Origin: Saccharopolyspora rhizosphaerae | Lineage (GTDB): Bacteria; Actinomycetota; Actinomycetes; Mycobacteriales; Pseudonocardiaceae | Assembly (NCBI RefSeq): GCF_003931915.1 | Contig: NZ_RSAA01000017.1 | Coordinates: forward strand, 1 to 64,000 | Direction: 5' to 3' | DNA length: 64,000 nucleotides | Shown: positions 1 through 9,345 of the stretch, one piece after another | Layout: every line of letters begins with the position of its first letter | Position numbering within the stretch: the stretch's first letter is position 1 | Position numbers and translations under genes: made by a program | Notes under the pieces: model-generated | What the model was told of the DNA's origin: nothing | The model's input: only the letters and a program-made list of their open reading frames with translations | Databases searched by the model: none

Positions 1-301
1 CGGATAGATGTTGATCTTCTTCGTCGCTGATCCATCTACCGGAGACCTCACTATGTTCAACCACCGGGCCCCACGTTCCTAAACAGCTCCTAGCGCTGCC
101 GACCGGACATCGACCCCGAACCTCATCCGCGCGACCGGCAACCCGAGAACTCGGGACTCCGTCCTCACCGAACTCCTTGGTTGGCCGTCCTGCGGTTGTC
201 ACCTCCACCGGTGTCCTCGGGTGCCGAGCCGATAGGCGGTGTTCCGCATGAGATCGCCTCACCCGATGCGGCACGCTCGGCTCGCCACTCGATCGACAGT
301 T
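1..301. other. No gene recognised at left edge
   Basis: No reading frame here resembles a known protein. The frames that are open look like shadows of high-GC sequence. The downstream end of the NhaA-DsbA gene begins at 302. A gene truncated by the window edge cannot be excluded. Confidence 0.4.
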
Positions 302-2158
302 TCAGCCCAGAAGGTCTTCGACCCTCGCAGCCAACGACGCCTCGGCAAGCGGGCCGGAATACCGCTTGCCGTTGATGAACAAGGTCGGCGTGCCCCTCAC
401 ACCGCTCGCTCGACCGGAGGCGATGTCCGCCGCCACCCGCGGAAGATGCACGCGCGAGCGCGCGCCCACCACAGCATCACCTGGTACGCCGACCCGCTCC
501 GCGTGACGAGCGAGGCTGCGATCGTCCAACTCGCGTTGGTGCGCGAACAGCTCTTCGTGCATCTCCCAGAACCGCGCGTACTCGTCGGCGGCCTCGCTGG
601 CCAGTGCCGCGGCAACTGCGCGCGGGTGGACCTCGTCAAGGGGGAAGTGCCGAAAGACGAACCGGAAATCATCTCCGAACCGCTCCTGGAGACGCTGGAC
701 GATCAGGTGCAGCCGACCGCAGTTCACGCACTCGTAGTCGCCGTACTCCACTACGGTCACTCGGGCCGCCCCAGGGCCGATGAAGTGATCGCGCCCGGTA
801 ACCGGTTCCGTGAGCACCGCGGGTCGGTCTTCCTCCTCAGCTCCACCCTCTGCCAGCGGCGGCTCACACGCCGCGCCCTTGTTCCAGGCGAACGCGAAGA
901 TCAGCCGCCCTAGCGTCGCAGCGATCAGCGATCCGACCAGAATCCCGATCTTGGCATCCCCGCTCCAAACCTGTCGCTCGAACGCCAGCTCGGTGATGAA
1001 CAGGGACACGGTGAAGCCGATGCCCGCCAAGGCCGCGCCACCAGCCAATTGCCCCCACACCAGGTTTCCCGGCAGCGCACCGAACCCGGAACGCAGTGCC
1101 ACCCAGGTCCCGGTGCAGACCCCGACGAACTTCCCGACCACGAGGCCCAGGACAACACCGTGCGTCACCGGCGAGAAGACCGCACGGGAGAGCGTTTCGG
1201 CGTTGATCGGGACCCCTGCGTTCGCCAGTGCGAACAGTGGAACGATCAGGTAGCTGGTCCACGGGTGCAGCAAGAGCTGCAACCGCTCGTTCGGCGGCAC
1301 CGCCGCCCTCACCCCCAACACCGCTTCTCTGCCGCGTTCCGGGGTCGGTTCCCGCAGGAACATCTGCGTGAGCTCACCCATGCGGAGGACATGTGACTCG
1401 TGGGGCTCGTACACCTGGACGAGAACCCCGAGGGTGAGACCGATGACGGTTGGGTGTATGCCGGACTCCGCCGCAGCGCCCCACGTCGCCAAGCCCAGCA
1501 AGACGTAGACGGGCGAACGCCACTCACCGACGCGCCGCAGCAGAAGTAGAACGATTAACAGGCAGAGAGCGATGCCAGCCGCTGTCCAGTCGATGTGCCG
1601 CGTGTACGCCAACGCGATGACCGCGATCGCACCGACATCGTCGACCACCGACAACGTCAGAAGGAACACCCGCAGCGGATCCGGGCACCGAGGTCCGACC
1701 ACGACGAGAACCCCGAGGACGAACGCGGTATCCGTAGCCATCGGAATACCCCAACCCACTGCCGTGGGGTTGGCCGGGTTGAAAACCAGGTACAAACCAA
1801 TGGGGAAGATCAATCCGCCCACGGCTGCCAGGGCCGGCGGTAGTGCTCGGCGCTTGTCGCGCATCTCGCCGATGCTGAACTCCCGCGACACCTCCATCCC
1901 GATCACGAAGAAGAACATCGCCATCAAGCCATCGTTCACCCAATGCCGGAGGTTCAGGTCGAACTCGAAACCACCCAGACGCAGTGCTAACGTGGTTTGC
2001 CACAAGGCTTCGTAGGTATTTCCGAACGGCGAGTTGGCCCAGACCAGCGCGATGAGCATCGCGGCGAGCAGCACCACGGTCCCGCCCGACTCGGTCCGCA
2101 GGAAGGCGCGGATTTCCCGCGTCGGGCCCCTTTCAGGGGTTACGCCGGGCACCTCCAT
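302..2158 (-). CDS. nhaA: Na+/H+ antiporter NhaA fused to DsbA-like thioredoxin domain
   Basis: An inner-membrane Na+/H+ antiporter of about 618 residues with a C-terminal thioredoxin-fold extension. Residues 1 to about 400 are the NhaA domain. The paired aspartates expected in TM5 are seen in LSVVDDVGAIAV, and the TM4 aspartate in MATDTAFVLG. Residues of about 450-618 form a DsbA-like domain with a CxxC site written CVNC and a cis-Pro loop GTPTLFINGKRY. NhaA-DsbA fusions are known in actinobacteria; how the redox domain helps transport is not settled. The open frame extends further upstream, but the ATG at 2158 is preferred because GGGAGG lies about 8 bases before it and the NhaA homology starts there. 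It is divergent from the acetate kinase gene. The CVNC site differs from the common CPYC, so redox behaviour may differ. Confidence 0.92.
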   Translation of the reverse strand: MEVPGVTPERGPTREIRAFLRTESGGTVVLLAAMLIALVWANSPFGNTYEALWQTTLALRLGGFEFDLNLRHWVNDGLMAMFFFVIGMEVSREFSIGEMRDKRRALPPALAAVGGLIFPIGLYLVFNPANPTAVGWGIPMATDTAFVLGVLVVVGPRCPDPLRVFLLTLSVVDDVGAIAVIALAYTRHIDWTAAGIALCLLIVLLLLRRVGEWRSPVYVLLGLATWGAAAESGIHPTVIGLTLGVLVQVYEPHESHVLRMGELTQMFLREPTPERGREAVLGVRAAVPPNERLQLLLHPWTSYLIVPLFALANAGVPINAETLSRAVFSPVTHGVVLGLVVGKFVGVCTGTWVALRSGFGALPGNLVWGQLAGGAALAGIGFTVSLFITELAFERQVWSGDAKIGILVGSLIAATLGRLIFAFAWNKGAACEPPLAEGGAEEEDRPAVLTEPVTGRDHFIGPGAARVTVVEYGDYECVNCGRLHLIVQRLQERFGDDFRFVFRHFPLDEVHPRAVAAALASEAADEYARFWEMHEELFAHQRELDDRSLARHAERVGVPGDAVVGARSRVHLPRVAADIASGRASGVRGTPTLFINGKRYSGPLAEASLAARVEDLLG

Positions 2159-2531
2159 CCGCAGCCTCCCGCTTTCATCGCACCCGGTGCCATGCTCCCT
2201 TCGGCACACCCACTCTGCACGGTGACCTGCATGGGAAGCATCTTGCGATCGCCTGTTGCCCTTAACTTCACGAGGTCCGAGCACTTCGCGCTGCCGGGCC
2301 GAACGGAGCCGGCCGGGTTGAACCCGCCGGGAGGTCGCGAGCGGACTCGGCTGTTGTCAGCGTGGTAGCCGCGCGGTTTCGGGGGTCGGCGAACCCACGA
2401 CTTGACTCCTGAAGGGGGGAGACCAAGCGAAGGAGCCAGGCAGACGCTGATGCATCGCGGATCCCGCGAGAAGCACCTGATGTGCAACGGCGACAGCGGT
2501 GCCGGCCCTGACCTGAGAGGGGTGTGATGGG
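2159..2531. other. Divergent intergenic region, nhaA / ackA
   Basis: A 373-base region between two divergent genes, so both promoters should lie here. GAGAGGGG precedes the ackA ATG. No conserved small frame, strong hairpin or operator was recognised. Confidence 0.4.
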
Positions 2532-3641
2532 ATGGCTTTGGTGCTCACCGTGAATCCAGGGTCCTCCAGCTTGCAGGTGCATCTCGTGGATGCTCAAGCA
2601 GAAGAGGTGCTCGATTCATCCGCAGTGGAGGAACCTGCGAAGAGCGAGAAAGCTCGCCTCCAATTCGAAGGACTTCTGGAACGCGTTCAAGACCACCACA
2701 TCGCAGGAGTCGGTTACCGTCTCGTGCATGGCGGCAACAGGTTCCTTTCTCCTGCCACTGTCGACGATTCCACGCTCGACGCAGCTCGAGCATTCGAATC
2801 GCTTGCGCCGTTGCACATCCCACCGGTGCTCGATCTCATCACGACCTTGCGCGCGCGGTATCCCCGGCTTCCCCACGTGCTGTGCCCTGACACAGGCTTC
2901 CACGCCGATCTTCCCGAGGTCGCGAGAACGTACGCGGTGCCCGTGGATTGGCGACGCCGCTACGGTGTTCGACGCTACGGTTTCCACGGGCACTCGTATT
3001 CCCGGTCACTGCGGCGCGCTGGCCAGCTGCTCGGTCGGCGGCAGGAAGACCTGCAACTCCTGTTGACACACCTGGGTGGGGGCTGCTCGGTGTGCGCGGT
3101 GCGCAACGGGCGAAGCGTGCAGACGTCGATGGGTTTCACTCCTCTTGAGGGCGTTCCGATGACCACACGTTCGGGAAGCGTCGACCCCGGTTCGCTCCTG
3201 TGGCTGCAGCGCGAAGCCGGACTCAGCATCGACGACATCACCGAGGCGCTCTCCCAGAGGTCTGGCTTGCTCGGGCTCTCCGAGGGACTGTCCTCGGATA
3301 CCCGTGAGCTGGTGAAAGCGGCTGAGAGTGGCGACTCCAGGGCTGAGTTGGCGATGAACGTGTTCGCCCACGGCGTCCGGCGGGAACTCGCAGCGGAGGC
3401 GACCAGCCTGGACCGGGTGGATGCTGTGATCTTCACCGGTGAGATCGGTTGGGACCAGCCCGAGCTGCGCGAAGCGGTGTGCTCTGGACTGGGTGTGATC
3501 GGCATCTCCGGAGGCTTGAGCGGCAACCGCGACGACGACGGCACCGTCAGCCCGCCTTCCGCGGCCGTACCCGTGCTCGTCGTGCGTCCGCGGGAAGAGC
3601 TCGAAATCGCCAGGTCCACGATGACCGCCTTGCACAGCTGA
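2532..3641 (+). CDS. ackA: Acetate kinase
   Basis: Converts acetyl phosphate plus ADP to acetate plus ATP (reversible) in the cytoplasm. The 369 residues are shorter than the usual ~400. Family motifs are in order: NPGSSSLQ at the N-terminus (NxGSSS), RLVHGGNRF, PDTGFH, YGFHGHSY, THLGGGCS, and the loop around SMGFTPLEGVPM. The C-terminal FTAGIGEN motif is altered to FTGEIGWD, and the tail is short. No phosphotransacetylase or phosphoketolase lies nearby, although ackA often sits beside one. Base composition is visibly lower in GC, with more A/T-ending codons than genes further right, which suggests transfer with the neighbouring stress genes. Start chosen at the ATG behind GAGAGGGG. Confidence 0.88.
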   Translation: MALVLTVNPGSSSLQVHLVDAQAEEVLDSSAVEEPAKSEKARLQFEGLLERVQDHHIAGVGYRLVHGGNRFLSPATVDDSTLDAARAFESLAPLHIPPVLDLITTLRARYPRLPHVLCPDTGFHADLPEVARTYAVPVDWRRRYGVRRYGFHGHSYSRSLRRAGQLLGRRQEDLQLLLTHLGGGCSVCAVRNGRSVQTSMGFTPLEGVPMTTRSGSVDPGSLLWLQREAGLSIDDITEALSQRSGLLGLSEGLSSDTRELVKAAESGDSRAELAMNVFAHGVRRELAAEATSLDRVDAVIFTGEIGWDQPELREAVCSGLGVIGISGGLSGNRDDDGTVSPPSAAVPVLVVRPREELEIARSTMTALHS

Positions 3642-4222
3642 AGCCGCACCACGTCTGATGCCGTTTGGAAGGTTGCGCCGGCCCCGCTGAGGTGCAAGCA
3701 CCTCGGGCGAGATCGACGATTTCCCGCGACAAGCGAAGGCCGCCTGCTCCCACCGATGGTGTTCCCCGGCTGACCCGGTCCTCAGCATTCGACCACGTCT
3801 GCGATGCGTTGCACGTCTACACCGTCATTCCCACGACCGGTCTACGCGGCTGGTCCGAGCCGACTGAAGGCCACCGACGGATGCGTACGGAGATGCATGG
3901 CCACCGGCCCTCCTGCCAACCTCCCCGCTTGTTGTCGAGTCGGACCGCCCTCGAACACGGCGGCGATGGCCGTGGGTGTCTGGAGGCCCGTGTTCGACGT
4001 CGCCAGCGGGTCGAGCGCCATCGCTCCGTGACTGGGTTGCGTCGGTTCAGCGTGGTGTTCTTCTAGGGCGCGTCACGAGCGACGGGCTCGTCCGCAGAGG
4101 CCCTCCCGTCGCGGCGCGTTTCGTCCTGCTGGGCCCGTGTGCAACACGGCAAGTCCTGCCACGGTGACGAAGTCGGTGGGCATCGAGTCGCCGAGCCCAC
4201 CACACCGTGAGGGGGGATCGAC
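3642..4222. other. Gene-poor stretch after ackA
   Basis: About 580 bases with no convincing gene on either strand. Short overlapping open frames run in several phases without family resemblance. It may be eroded coding sequence, since the neighbouring region has clear pseudogenes, but nothing specific can be read. Confidence 0.4.
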
Positions 4223-4672
4223 ATGCCCGTGATGGGAGTGACCAAGTTCCAGCGGTTCTTCCGCGCCGCTGCCGGACTTCACGTCGACAAGAACGATCTC
4301 AAGCGTTACAACGACTTCGTCAACCAGAAGCTGTACGACCTGTGCTTGCTGGGACGGAGTTCCGCGATGGCCAACGCGCGCGACGTGATGCAGGTGTCCG
4401 ACCTGCCCATCACCAAGGGGCTTCAGGAGAGCATTCACGCCTTCGACGAGCTGGAGGAAGAAATCAAGGTTGAACCGATCCTCGAACACATCCTCGCGCA
4501 GCCGCCGCTGGAGGTGGAGCTCAGTGAGGAGACGAAGCAGATGCTGCCCTGGGTGGCGGGCGGCATGAGCGTGGCGCTCGCACGGACGTTCAAAGTGATC
4601 GAGCCGGACGACAAGAATCCTGGAACCTTGGAATGGGAACGCGTTTTCCACATCTTCGACCTGCTGCTGTGA
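4223..4672 (+). CDS. DUF1931 family histone-fold protein
   Basis: A 149-residue soluble protein of the DUF1931 family. The family has a double histone-fold structure and is found in scattered bacteria; its role is not established, with DNA binding or stress association suggested. The N-terminal half (MGVTKFQRFFRAAAGL, then KNDLKRYNDFVNQKLYDL) and the DLPITKGLQESI segment match the family pattern. The C-terminal half reads as a second helical repeat ending in FDLLL. The ATG at 4223 follows GAGGGGGGATCGAC. It stands alone between gene-poor DNA and a decayed dnaJ, within a set of heat-shock and stress genes, so a stress role is plausible but inferred. Confidence 0.85.
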   Translation: MPVMGVTKFQRFFRAAAGLHVDKNDLKRYNDFVNQKLYDLCLLGRSSAMANARDVMQVSDLPITKGLQESIHAFDELEEEIKVEPILEHILAQPPLEVELSEETKQMLPWVAGGMSVALARTFKVIEPDDKNPGTLEWERVFHIFDLLL

Positions 4673-4887
4673 ACGACGGCTTGAGAAGGTCCGCGTCCCG
4701 GTCCACCCGCAGAGTATCCGCGATCGCGGGCCGAACCGCGCACCACTGGTCGATCTTGGCTTCCTTCCGCGTACAGGGACGGAGCGGCGCAGCAGTCGAG
4801 CCCGTGACCAGCTCGAACCCCCTGCTCGGGATGTCCTCAGGAGTCCTGATGATGCGTGGGTGCGGGCGCTGCGCGGATAACCTTCCA

Positions 4888-5803
4888 TCATTTCCGCGGG
4901 TCGAAATCCCTCTCCGCGGCGAGTTGGTTGAACAGTTCGCGTCGCGGTCGGTCAGTCCCGTCGCTACCACGATCTGGACCTCGACGCAGAGTCGCCCGGG
5001 GACCCGCGGGTTGGACGCCTTCCCTGCGCAGGCGAAGTAGCCGACCGCTCGACCGTCCCAGCCGGCACGTGGACCTTCGTCTCCCCAACGGGAGTGGTAA
5101 GCGGGAACGTCGCCCCCATCACCGCCGCCTAAGGCGAAACGGGCAGGTGCACGTAAGAGGTCACGTCCGGACACCCGGTAGCGGTCGTGCGGTGCGATGC
5201 GAACCGCCAAGCACAGATCACCCGCGGATGCGTTGCGGACCCCCAGCCTCCTTCACCGACCATCCGAATGCGCTGACCGTCGCCCACTCCGTGGGGGATG
5301 GTCACCTCGACGATACGTTGACCGCCACCGACCGGGCGAGGTTGCGCTTGCCGCCAGGTAAGCCTCCTCCACCGACAGCTCCAGTTCAGCCTCGTGGTCG
5401 GCTCCTCGAATCGTGCCCGCGGCGCCACAAGCCCCGATCAGGCTGCCGAACAGGTTCTCAAAATCGACGCCACCGAAACCGTCATCGGCCCGCTACCCGC
5501 ACACCGGAAGGGCTGCCCACACGAAGTCATCGGTAATCGCTGCTTCCTCCTCCGGTTTCGCTCCACTTCTCGTAGCCTTCCGGGATGGAGAGAAGTCCGG
5601 GCCGACCCGGTCGTAGCGCCTGCGGGTCTCGGGGTCGGCGAGAACCGTTGTAGGCCGCTTGATCTCGTCGAGCGGTCTTCAGCTGCCGGATCAGAGCTGA
5701 CTCGGGTTGGTACTGGCGCGCCAACTGCCGGTTACGCCTGCTGGCTCTCCTCGGCGCTGGCGTTTCGGGAAACCCCGAGTGCCTCGTAGAAGTCGCACGT
5801 CAC
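4888..5803 (-). pseudogene. dnaJ: dnaJ-type co-chaperone, frameshifted remnant
   Basis: DnaJ fragments lie in different frames in correct order. The GTG at 5803 opens VTCDFYEALGVSRNASAEE, the start of a J domain. An extra base then creates TAA, and the next frame continues YRQLARQYQPE, where the obligatory HPD has become QPE. Further fragments are a PEGYEKWSETGG piece (about 5540-5600), VTIPHGVGDGQRIR (about 5290-5330), and KASNPRVPGRLCVEVQIVV with the terminal RELFNQLAAERDFDPRK ending at 4888. At least three frame changes and a lost HPD motif mean it cannot make functional DnaJ. It begins 8 bases after the grpE stop, so hsp20-grpE-dnaJ was once one transcription unit. Confidence 0.88.
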
Positions 5804-5810
5804 GTGCGAA

Positions 5811-6365
5811 TCACTCCGCAGGCCTGCTCACGACCACCGAGACCGGGCGGAGCTGGTTCTCCGCAACCCCGTAACCCGGTCGCAGCACCTGCACAACCGT
5901 GCCCGGTTCCGTGTCCGGTGCCTCGACCACGTTGACAACCTCGTGGCGGTTCGGGTCGAACGGGACCCCGGTCTCGTCCTGGCGCGGGTACCCAAGCCGC
6001 GTCGCCACGTCGATTGCCTGGTCGTGGATGGTGCGCACCCCCTCCAGCACCGACCGCGGGTCCGACTCAGCGTGCTCGAGCGCCAGCTCCAAGTTGTCGA
6101 TCACCGGCAACCACTCCGCGGCAACCTTGGCCCTTTCTTGCGCCCGGGTTCGCTCCAGCTCACGGGCGTAGCGCTTGCGCAGGTTCTCGATATCAGCAAG
6201 TGCACGCCTCAGGCGATCCCACAACTCCTCCCGGCTCGGCTCCGCCGGCTCCTCCTGCGCGGTGCGTTCGGGTTGCGTCCGTTCAGGGTCGGGCTCGTCG
6301 CGCTCGGCCTCGACCTGTTCGGTATCAGATGCGTTCGGTTCGGAAGATTCCCAGGATGTCGTCAT
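5811..6365 (-). CDS. grpE: GrpE nucleotide exchange factor
   Basis: Cytoplasmic co-chaperone that releases ADP from DnaK. About 184 residues. The N-terminal third is acidic, low complexity and rich in E and P. A long coiled-coil helix follows from LWDRLRRALADIENLRKRYAREL. The C-terminal beta domain ends with the family pattern GTVVQVLRPGYGVAENQLRPVSVVVS. An upstream in-frame ATG exists at 6377. The ATG at 6365 is preferred because GAGGA sits about 5 bases before it, whereas the first ATG has only GAGCGGAC. It is followed 8 bases later by the broken dnaJ, and no dnaK is present in the window. This may be an accessory GrpE copy serving a chromosomal DnaK elsewhere (inference). Confidence 0.92.
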   Translation of the reverse strand: MTTSWESSEPNASDTEQVEAERDEPDPERTQPERTAQEEPAEPSREELWDRLRRALADIENLRKRYARELERTRAQERAKVAAEWLPVIDNLELALEHAESDPRSVLEGVRTIHDQAIDVATRLGYPRQDETGVPFDPNRHEVVNVVEAPDTEPGTVVQVLRPGYGVAENQLRPVSVVVSRPAE

Positions 6366-6674
6366 CGCATTCCTCATGTCCGCTCGGAGTCGTCACCGGC
6401 CACGTCATCGGAGTCGTCACTCTGAGACTGCGGCCCCATCGCCGCGGAGGACGACCAGCCCGCCTGACCGCGGCCGGGATCCGGGCTCGCCACCCCGGGG
6501 CGGTCGAGAACACCTGGCGGCGCGCCGGAAGCGTGGTGTTCGCGCTCGCCCAGCTTGGCCCTCACTCCAGCGCGAGTCTCCACGCCGACGAGAACGACAC
6601 CACACCTCCAGCGCGTCGACCTCGGAGACTTCGTCCTGTCACAGGAAGACTGCCCGTCAAGCGGCGAACGACGT
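6366..6674. other. Spacer between hsp20 and grpE
   Basis: About 309 bases between two co-oriented heat-shock genes. No gene, clear HAIR/HspR inverted repeat or CIRCE element was recognised by eye. Its length suggests either a separate grpE promoter or a lost small gene. Confidence 0.35.
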
Positions 6675-7133
6675 CTAGGCCCGCGCTTTCTCGCGCTGTG
6701 ACTGCTGGGCTTCCACGGATTGCTGGTTCGGCACCTCCGCGCCCACCTGGATCTTGCGCGGCTTGCTCGATTCTGCGACGGGGATCCGCAGCGTCAACAC
6801 GCCCGATTCGCAGTTGGCCGTGAGGTTGCTCGGGTCGAGGTTGTCACCCAGGAAGAGTTGCCTGGAGAACTCGCCATGTGGCCGCTCGTCCACGAGCACC
6901 TCGTCGTCCTCGGAGTGGGCAGGACGTCGTGTAGCGCGGATGTTGATCACATTCCGCTCAGCGGTCACGTCGATGTCGTCGGGGTTCACCCCCGGAAGAT
7001 CCAATGCCACGTGGAACTCGTCGCCGCGGCGGTACGCTTCCATCGGCATCATCTGCATTGCGCGCGTACCGCGGAAGGCCTGTTCGGTGAACCGGTCCCA
7101 CTCCCGGAGCGGGTCGAAACGCATCAACGTCAT
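6675..7133 (-). CDS. hsp20: Hsp20/alpha-crystallin small heat-shock protein
   Basis: An ATP-independent holdase of 152 residues, similar in size to actinobacterial Hsp18. It opens MTLMRFDPLREWDRF. The alpha-crystallin core runs from about residue 30 (MPMEAYRRGDEFHVALDLPG) through VNIRATR-like strands to GVLTLRIPVAESSKPRKIQV. The C-terminal I-x-I/V type motif is weak. The frame also begins one codon earlier with GTG at 7136. The ATG at 7133 is preferred because AGGAG lies 7 bases before it. It heads the hsp20-grpE-dnaJ(pseudo) set, and such sets are normally heat-shock controlled. No operator was identified. Confidence 0.92.
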   Translation of the reverse strand: MTLMRFDPLREWDRFTEQAFRGTRAMQMMPMEAYRRGDEFHVALDLPGVNPDDIDVTAERNVINIRATRRPAHSEDDEVLVDERPHGEFSRQLFLGDNLDPSNLTANCESGVLTLRIPVAESSKPRKIQVGAEVPNQQSVEAQQSQREKARA

Positions 7134-8020
7134 CACGGGTCTCCTTGCTCGAAGCGTTCTACTGCTGCCGGTTCGCGGGCAGCTTCAACCGTCGTCCACG
7201 GCAGTCGGAGCACCACTGTTGGGAGACCGACACGCGTCCGTACCGACTGCATGCCAGCCTGCACCTCGTGCGCGGTTGGTCGCCTCCGCCTGTGAAGGCC
7301 AAATCCGCCCGCGGGTTCATCCCGCGGAATCGACCCGTCCAAGCACCAGCACAGGCGCTGGGCAGCCATGGGCCCAACCCGTTCGGGAGGCGTAGTAGTG
7401 CGAACCCGCGTGATCGTGGGAGTTTCCATGGGCTCACCGGCCGTGCACCGGCGCTTCGAACTGTCGACGTGGATGTTCGGAAGTTGAACGTCGGGGCAGG
7501 GCCTGAGCGTGGTGAAGCGCGGTTGAAACCAAGACGCGCGTCAAAGGAAACCGCCCCACGGATCGGCATAGAGCTCATACTGCCGGACGACGTCGTGGAC
7601 AGCACCCCCTTCATCGCGGATGTCAGCTGGACTCGTGCGGGCCCACTCCGCACCGGCGGCACGCGCGATCGATTCCTGCTCGGCGCGTTCACCGAACCCA
7701 GGTGGACGGCCCAGCCGAATGATTGAGCGAGAACCTCCTTCGTCAGATCACGGCAATCTGGTCGCGCGCATCAGCTCTCGCCCGCGTTCGTCCACACCAC
7801 CAGCGCCAGCAGACCCGCGCGAGCGGCTCATTCAGCCTGCCGTACGCAGCCATGCCGAACCCGTTCGTCCGGGCAAGGTGAAGCCAGACGGGGCACGGCC
7901 CGGGACCATTCCAGAAGTGTCGGACATTGCGCCGGACTCCGCCGAGCTCTCTCGCGCGGTGCCCGCCGCAGAAAGCCGTTCTCGTCAAGCAGCCGGAAAC
8001 GCGTTCGAGAGGTGCCAGAC
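7134..8020. other. Gene-poor stretch between hsp20 and DUF2267 gene
   Basis: About 890 bases without a convincing intact gene. The minus strand immediately upstream of hsp20 has a Cys-containing fragment (CSRYGRVSVSQQWCSDC, around 7170-7220) that could be a zinc-ribbon remnant, but no family could be named. Overlapping frames in other phases look random. Given the broken dnaJ nearby, decayed stress genes are plausible here. Confidence 0.35.
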
Positions 8021-8449
8021 ATGTCAACAACAGGGTTCGCTTCGTTCGACAGCACGTTGGAGAAGACCAACCGCGTGCTCCGAGATGTCGAAGAGCACTA
8101 CGGCTGGACCAAGAAGCAGCGCTCCCGTTCGTACGCGGCGCTGCGCTCGGTCCTGCACGCGCTGCGGGATCGCCTCACCGTCGAAGAGTGCGCCGATCTC
8201 TCGGCCCAGTTGCCGATGCTGATCCGCGGCATCTACTACGAGGCTTGGAATCCCAGTCACGTACCGGTCAAGCTCCACCGGGAGGAGTTCCTCGAGCGCG
8301 TCGCCGCCCAACTGCCCTACGAGGTGGAGGGCGAGGTCGAAGACTTGGTGCAGACGACGCTCCGAGCTCTGCGGCCGCACATCACCGAGGGCGAGTGGAC
8401 GGACATCAAGGACGGCCTTCCAAAGGAAGTGGCCGAGGTCTTGCCCTGA
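8021..8449 (+). CDS. DUF2267 domain protein
   Basis: A 142-residue cytoplasmic helical protein. It shows two DUF2267-like repeats: LEKTNRVLRDVEEHYG with SYAALRSVLHALRDRL and ECADLSAQLPMLIRGIYYEAW, then HREEFLERVAAQL with LRALRPHITEGEW and DGLPKEVAEVLP. The family has no settled biochemical role; in actinobacteria it commonly lies among stress and dormancy genes, as here. An ATG 9 bases upstream is in frame. The ATG at 8021 was chosen because AGAGGTG precedes it by about 7 bases. Confidence 0.88.
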   Translation: MSTTGFASFDSTLEKTNRVLRDVEEHYGWTKKQRSRSYAALRSVLHALRDRLTVEECADLSAQLPMLIRGIYYEAWNPSHVPVKLHREEFLERVAAQLPYEVEGEVEDLVQTTLRALRPHITEGEWTDIKDGLPKEVAEVLP

Positions 8450-8574
8450 ACCATCGCAGCAGGTTCCTCCTCGGAACCGCACTGACCTGGACGGGCGGGC
8501 TCGGGGCAGCGATCAAGGTCCTCCGACCCGCACCTCAGGCTCAACAACCGCCGTTTGTGCGGGCCCAGTCGTGA

Positions 8575-9105
8575 TCACCTGTCGGGTGGACGTCTTGACG
8601 ACCAGCGGGCCAACGCCAGCGCCGCAACGAGCACAACCACCGCGCCGGAGTTGATCGACAGCTCGACGAGCTGGTCGTGGCTCACCGGCGGGGCACCCGG
8701 GAAGGTGAGCCGGATGACGATCGAGAGGATGTGCCGGACTACAGCGATGACCGCTACGATGATGAACGGCTCGAGCCGCAAGCGTCCGCCTCTCAGGTGG
8801 TGCATGACGGTGATGTAGATCTCCAGCACGATCAGGACCAGCAGCAGTTCCTCGATCAGGCTGATGAACTGCTCCTGCCAGGAGCCCTGGCTTTCGACGA
8901 CGGAGATGACCGCGGCGACCAGGATGCCGGCAGCGAGGACGAGCAGAACCGAGGAGATCAGGACCAGCAGCGCGTACTCGGCCGTCGAGAGTGCTCGTAC
9001 CAGCGTCGTTCCCCAGGCGCTGCGGGCGTGGCGCGCGAACTCGTCGCCCACTGCTTCGTGACGTCCGTCCTCTGAGGTCGATTCCTCCGATGGCATGCCT
9101 GTCAT
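8575..9105 (-). CDS. PsiE-like (phosphate-starvation-inducible) membrane protein
   Basis: An integral membrane protein of 176 residues with four predicted transmembrane segments: ALLVLISSVLLVLAAGILVA, LIEELLLVLIVLEIYITV, PFIIVAVIAVVRHILSIVI and SGAVVVLVAALALA. The central LEIYITVMHHLRGGRLRLEPF segment matches the PsiE family pattern. PsiE proteins are named for phosphate-starvation induction; their activity is unknown. The ATG at 9105 has an excellent ribosome site (GGAGGTGA, 9 bases upstream). It stands between DUF2267 and PrsW-like genes and is probably part of the stress set. Confidence 0.82.
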   Translation of the reverse strand: MTGMPSEESTSEDGRHEAVGDEFARHARSAWGTTLVRALSTAEYALLVLISSVLLVLAAGILVAAVISVVESQGSWQEQFISLIEELLLVLIVLEIYITVMHHLRGGRLRLEPFIIVAVIAVVRHILSIVIRLTFPGAPPVSHDQLVELSINSGAVVVLVAALALARWSSRRPPDR

Positions 9106-9345
9106 CCGAGATCACCTCCCCACCGTCCGTGCTGCCACCGTTTCAACTCACGCCCTAGAACTGGGACCGGTCCTGACCAGCTCTGCGAGTCGCCAGGTGC
9201 TACGAACCGTCGCACGTGAGCACGCGCGGCGCGCGGCGCGCGGTAGCAGCCGGAAAGCCGCCACACCGGAAGCCCAGCTGCCGAGGAAGCTCCGGCGCTG
9301 CCGTCGCCGCAGTCACCACCCGCGGACGTTCCGGCTCTGGTCGTG

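Noticed and set aside
7133-7429. Minus-strand frame directly upstream of hsp20, possible zinc-ribbon gene
   Set aside because: Cys residues are split between two frames and no complete motif can be built. Kept only as a note in the gap entry.
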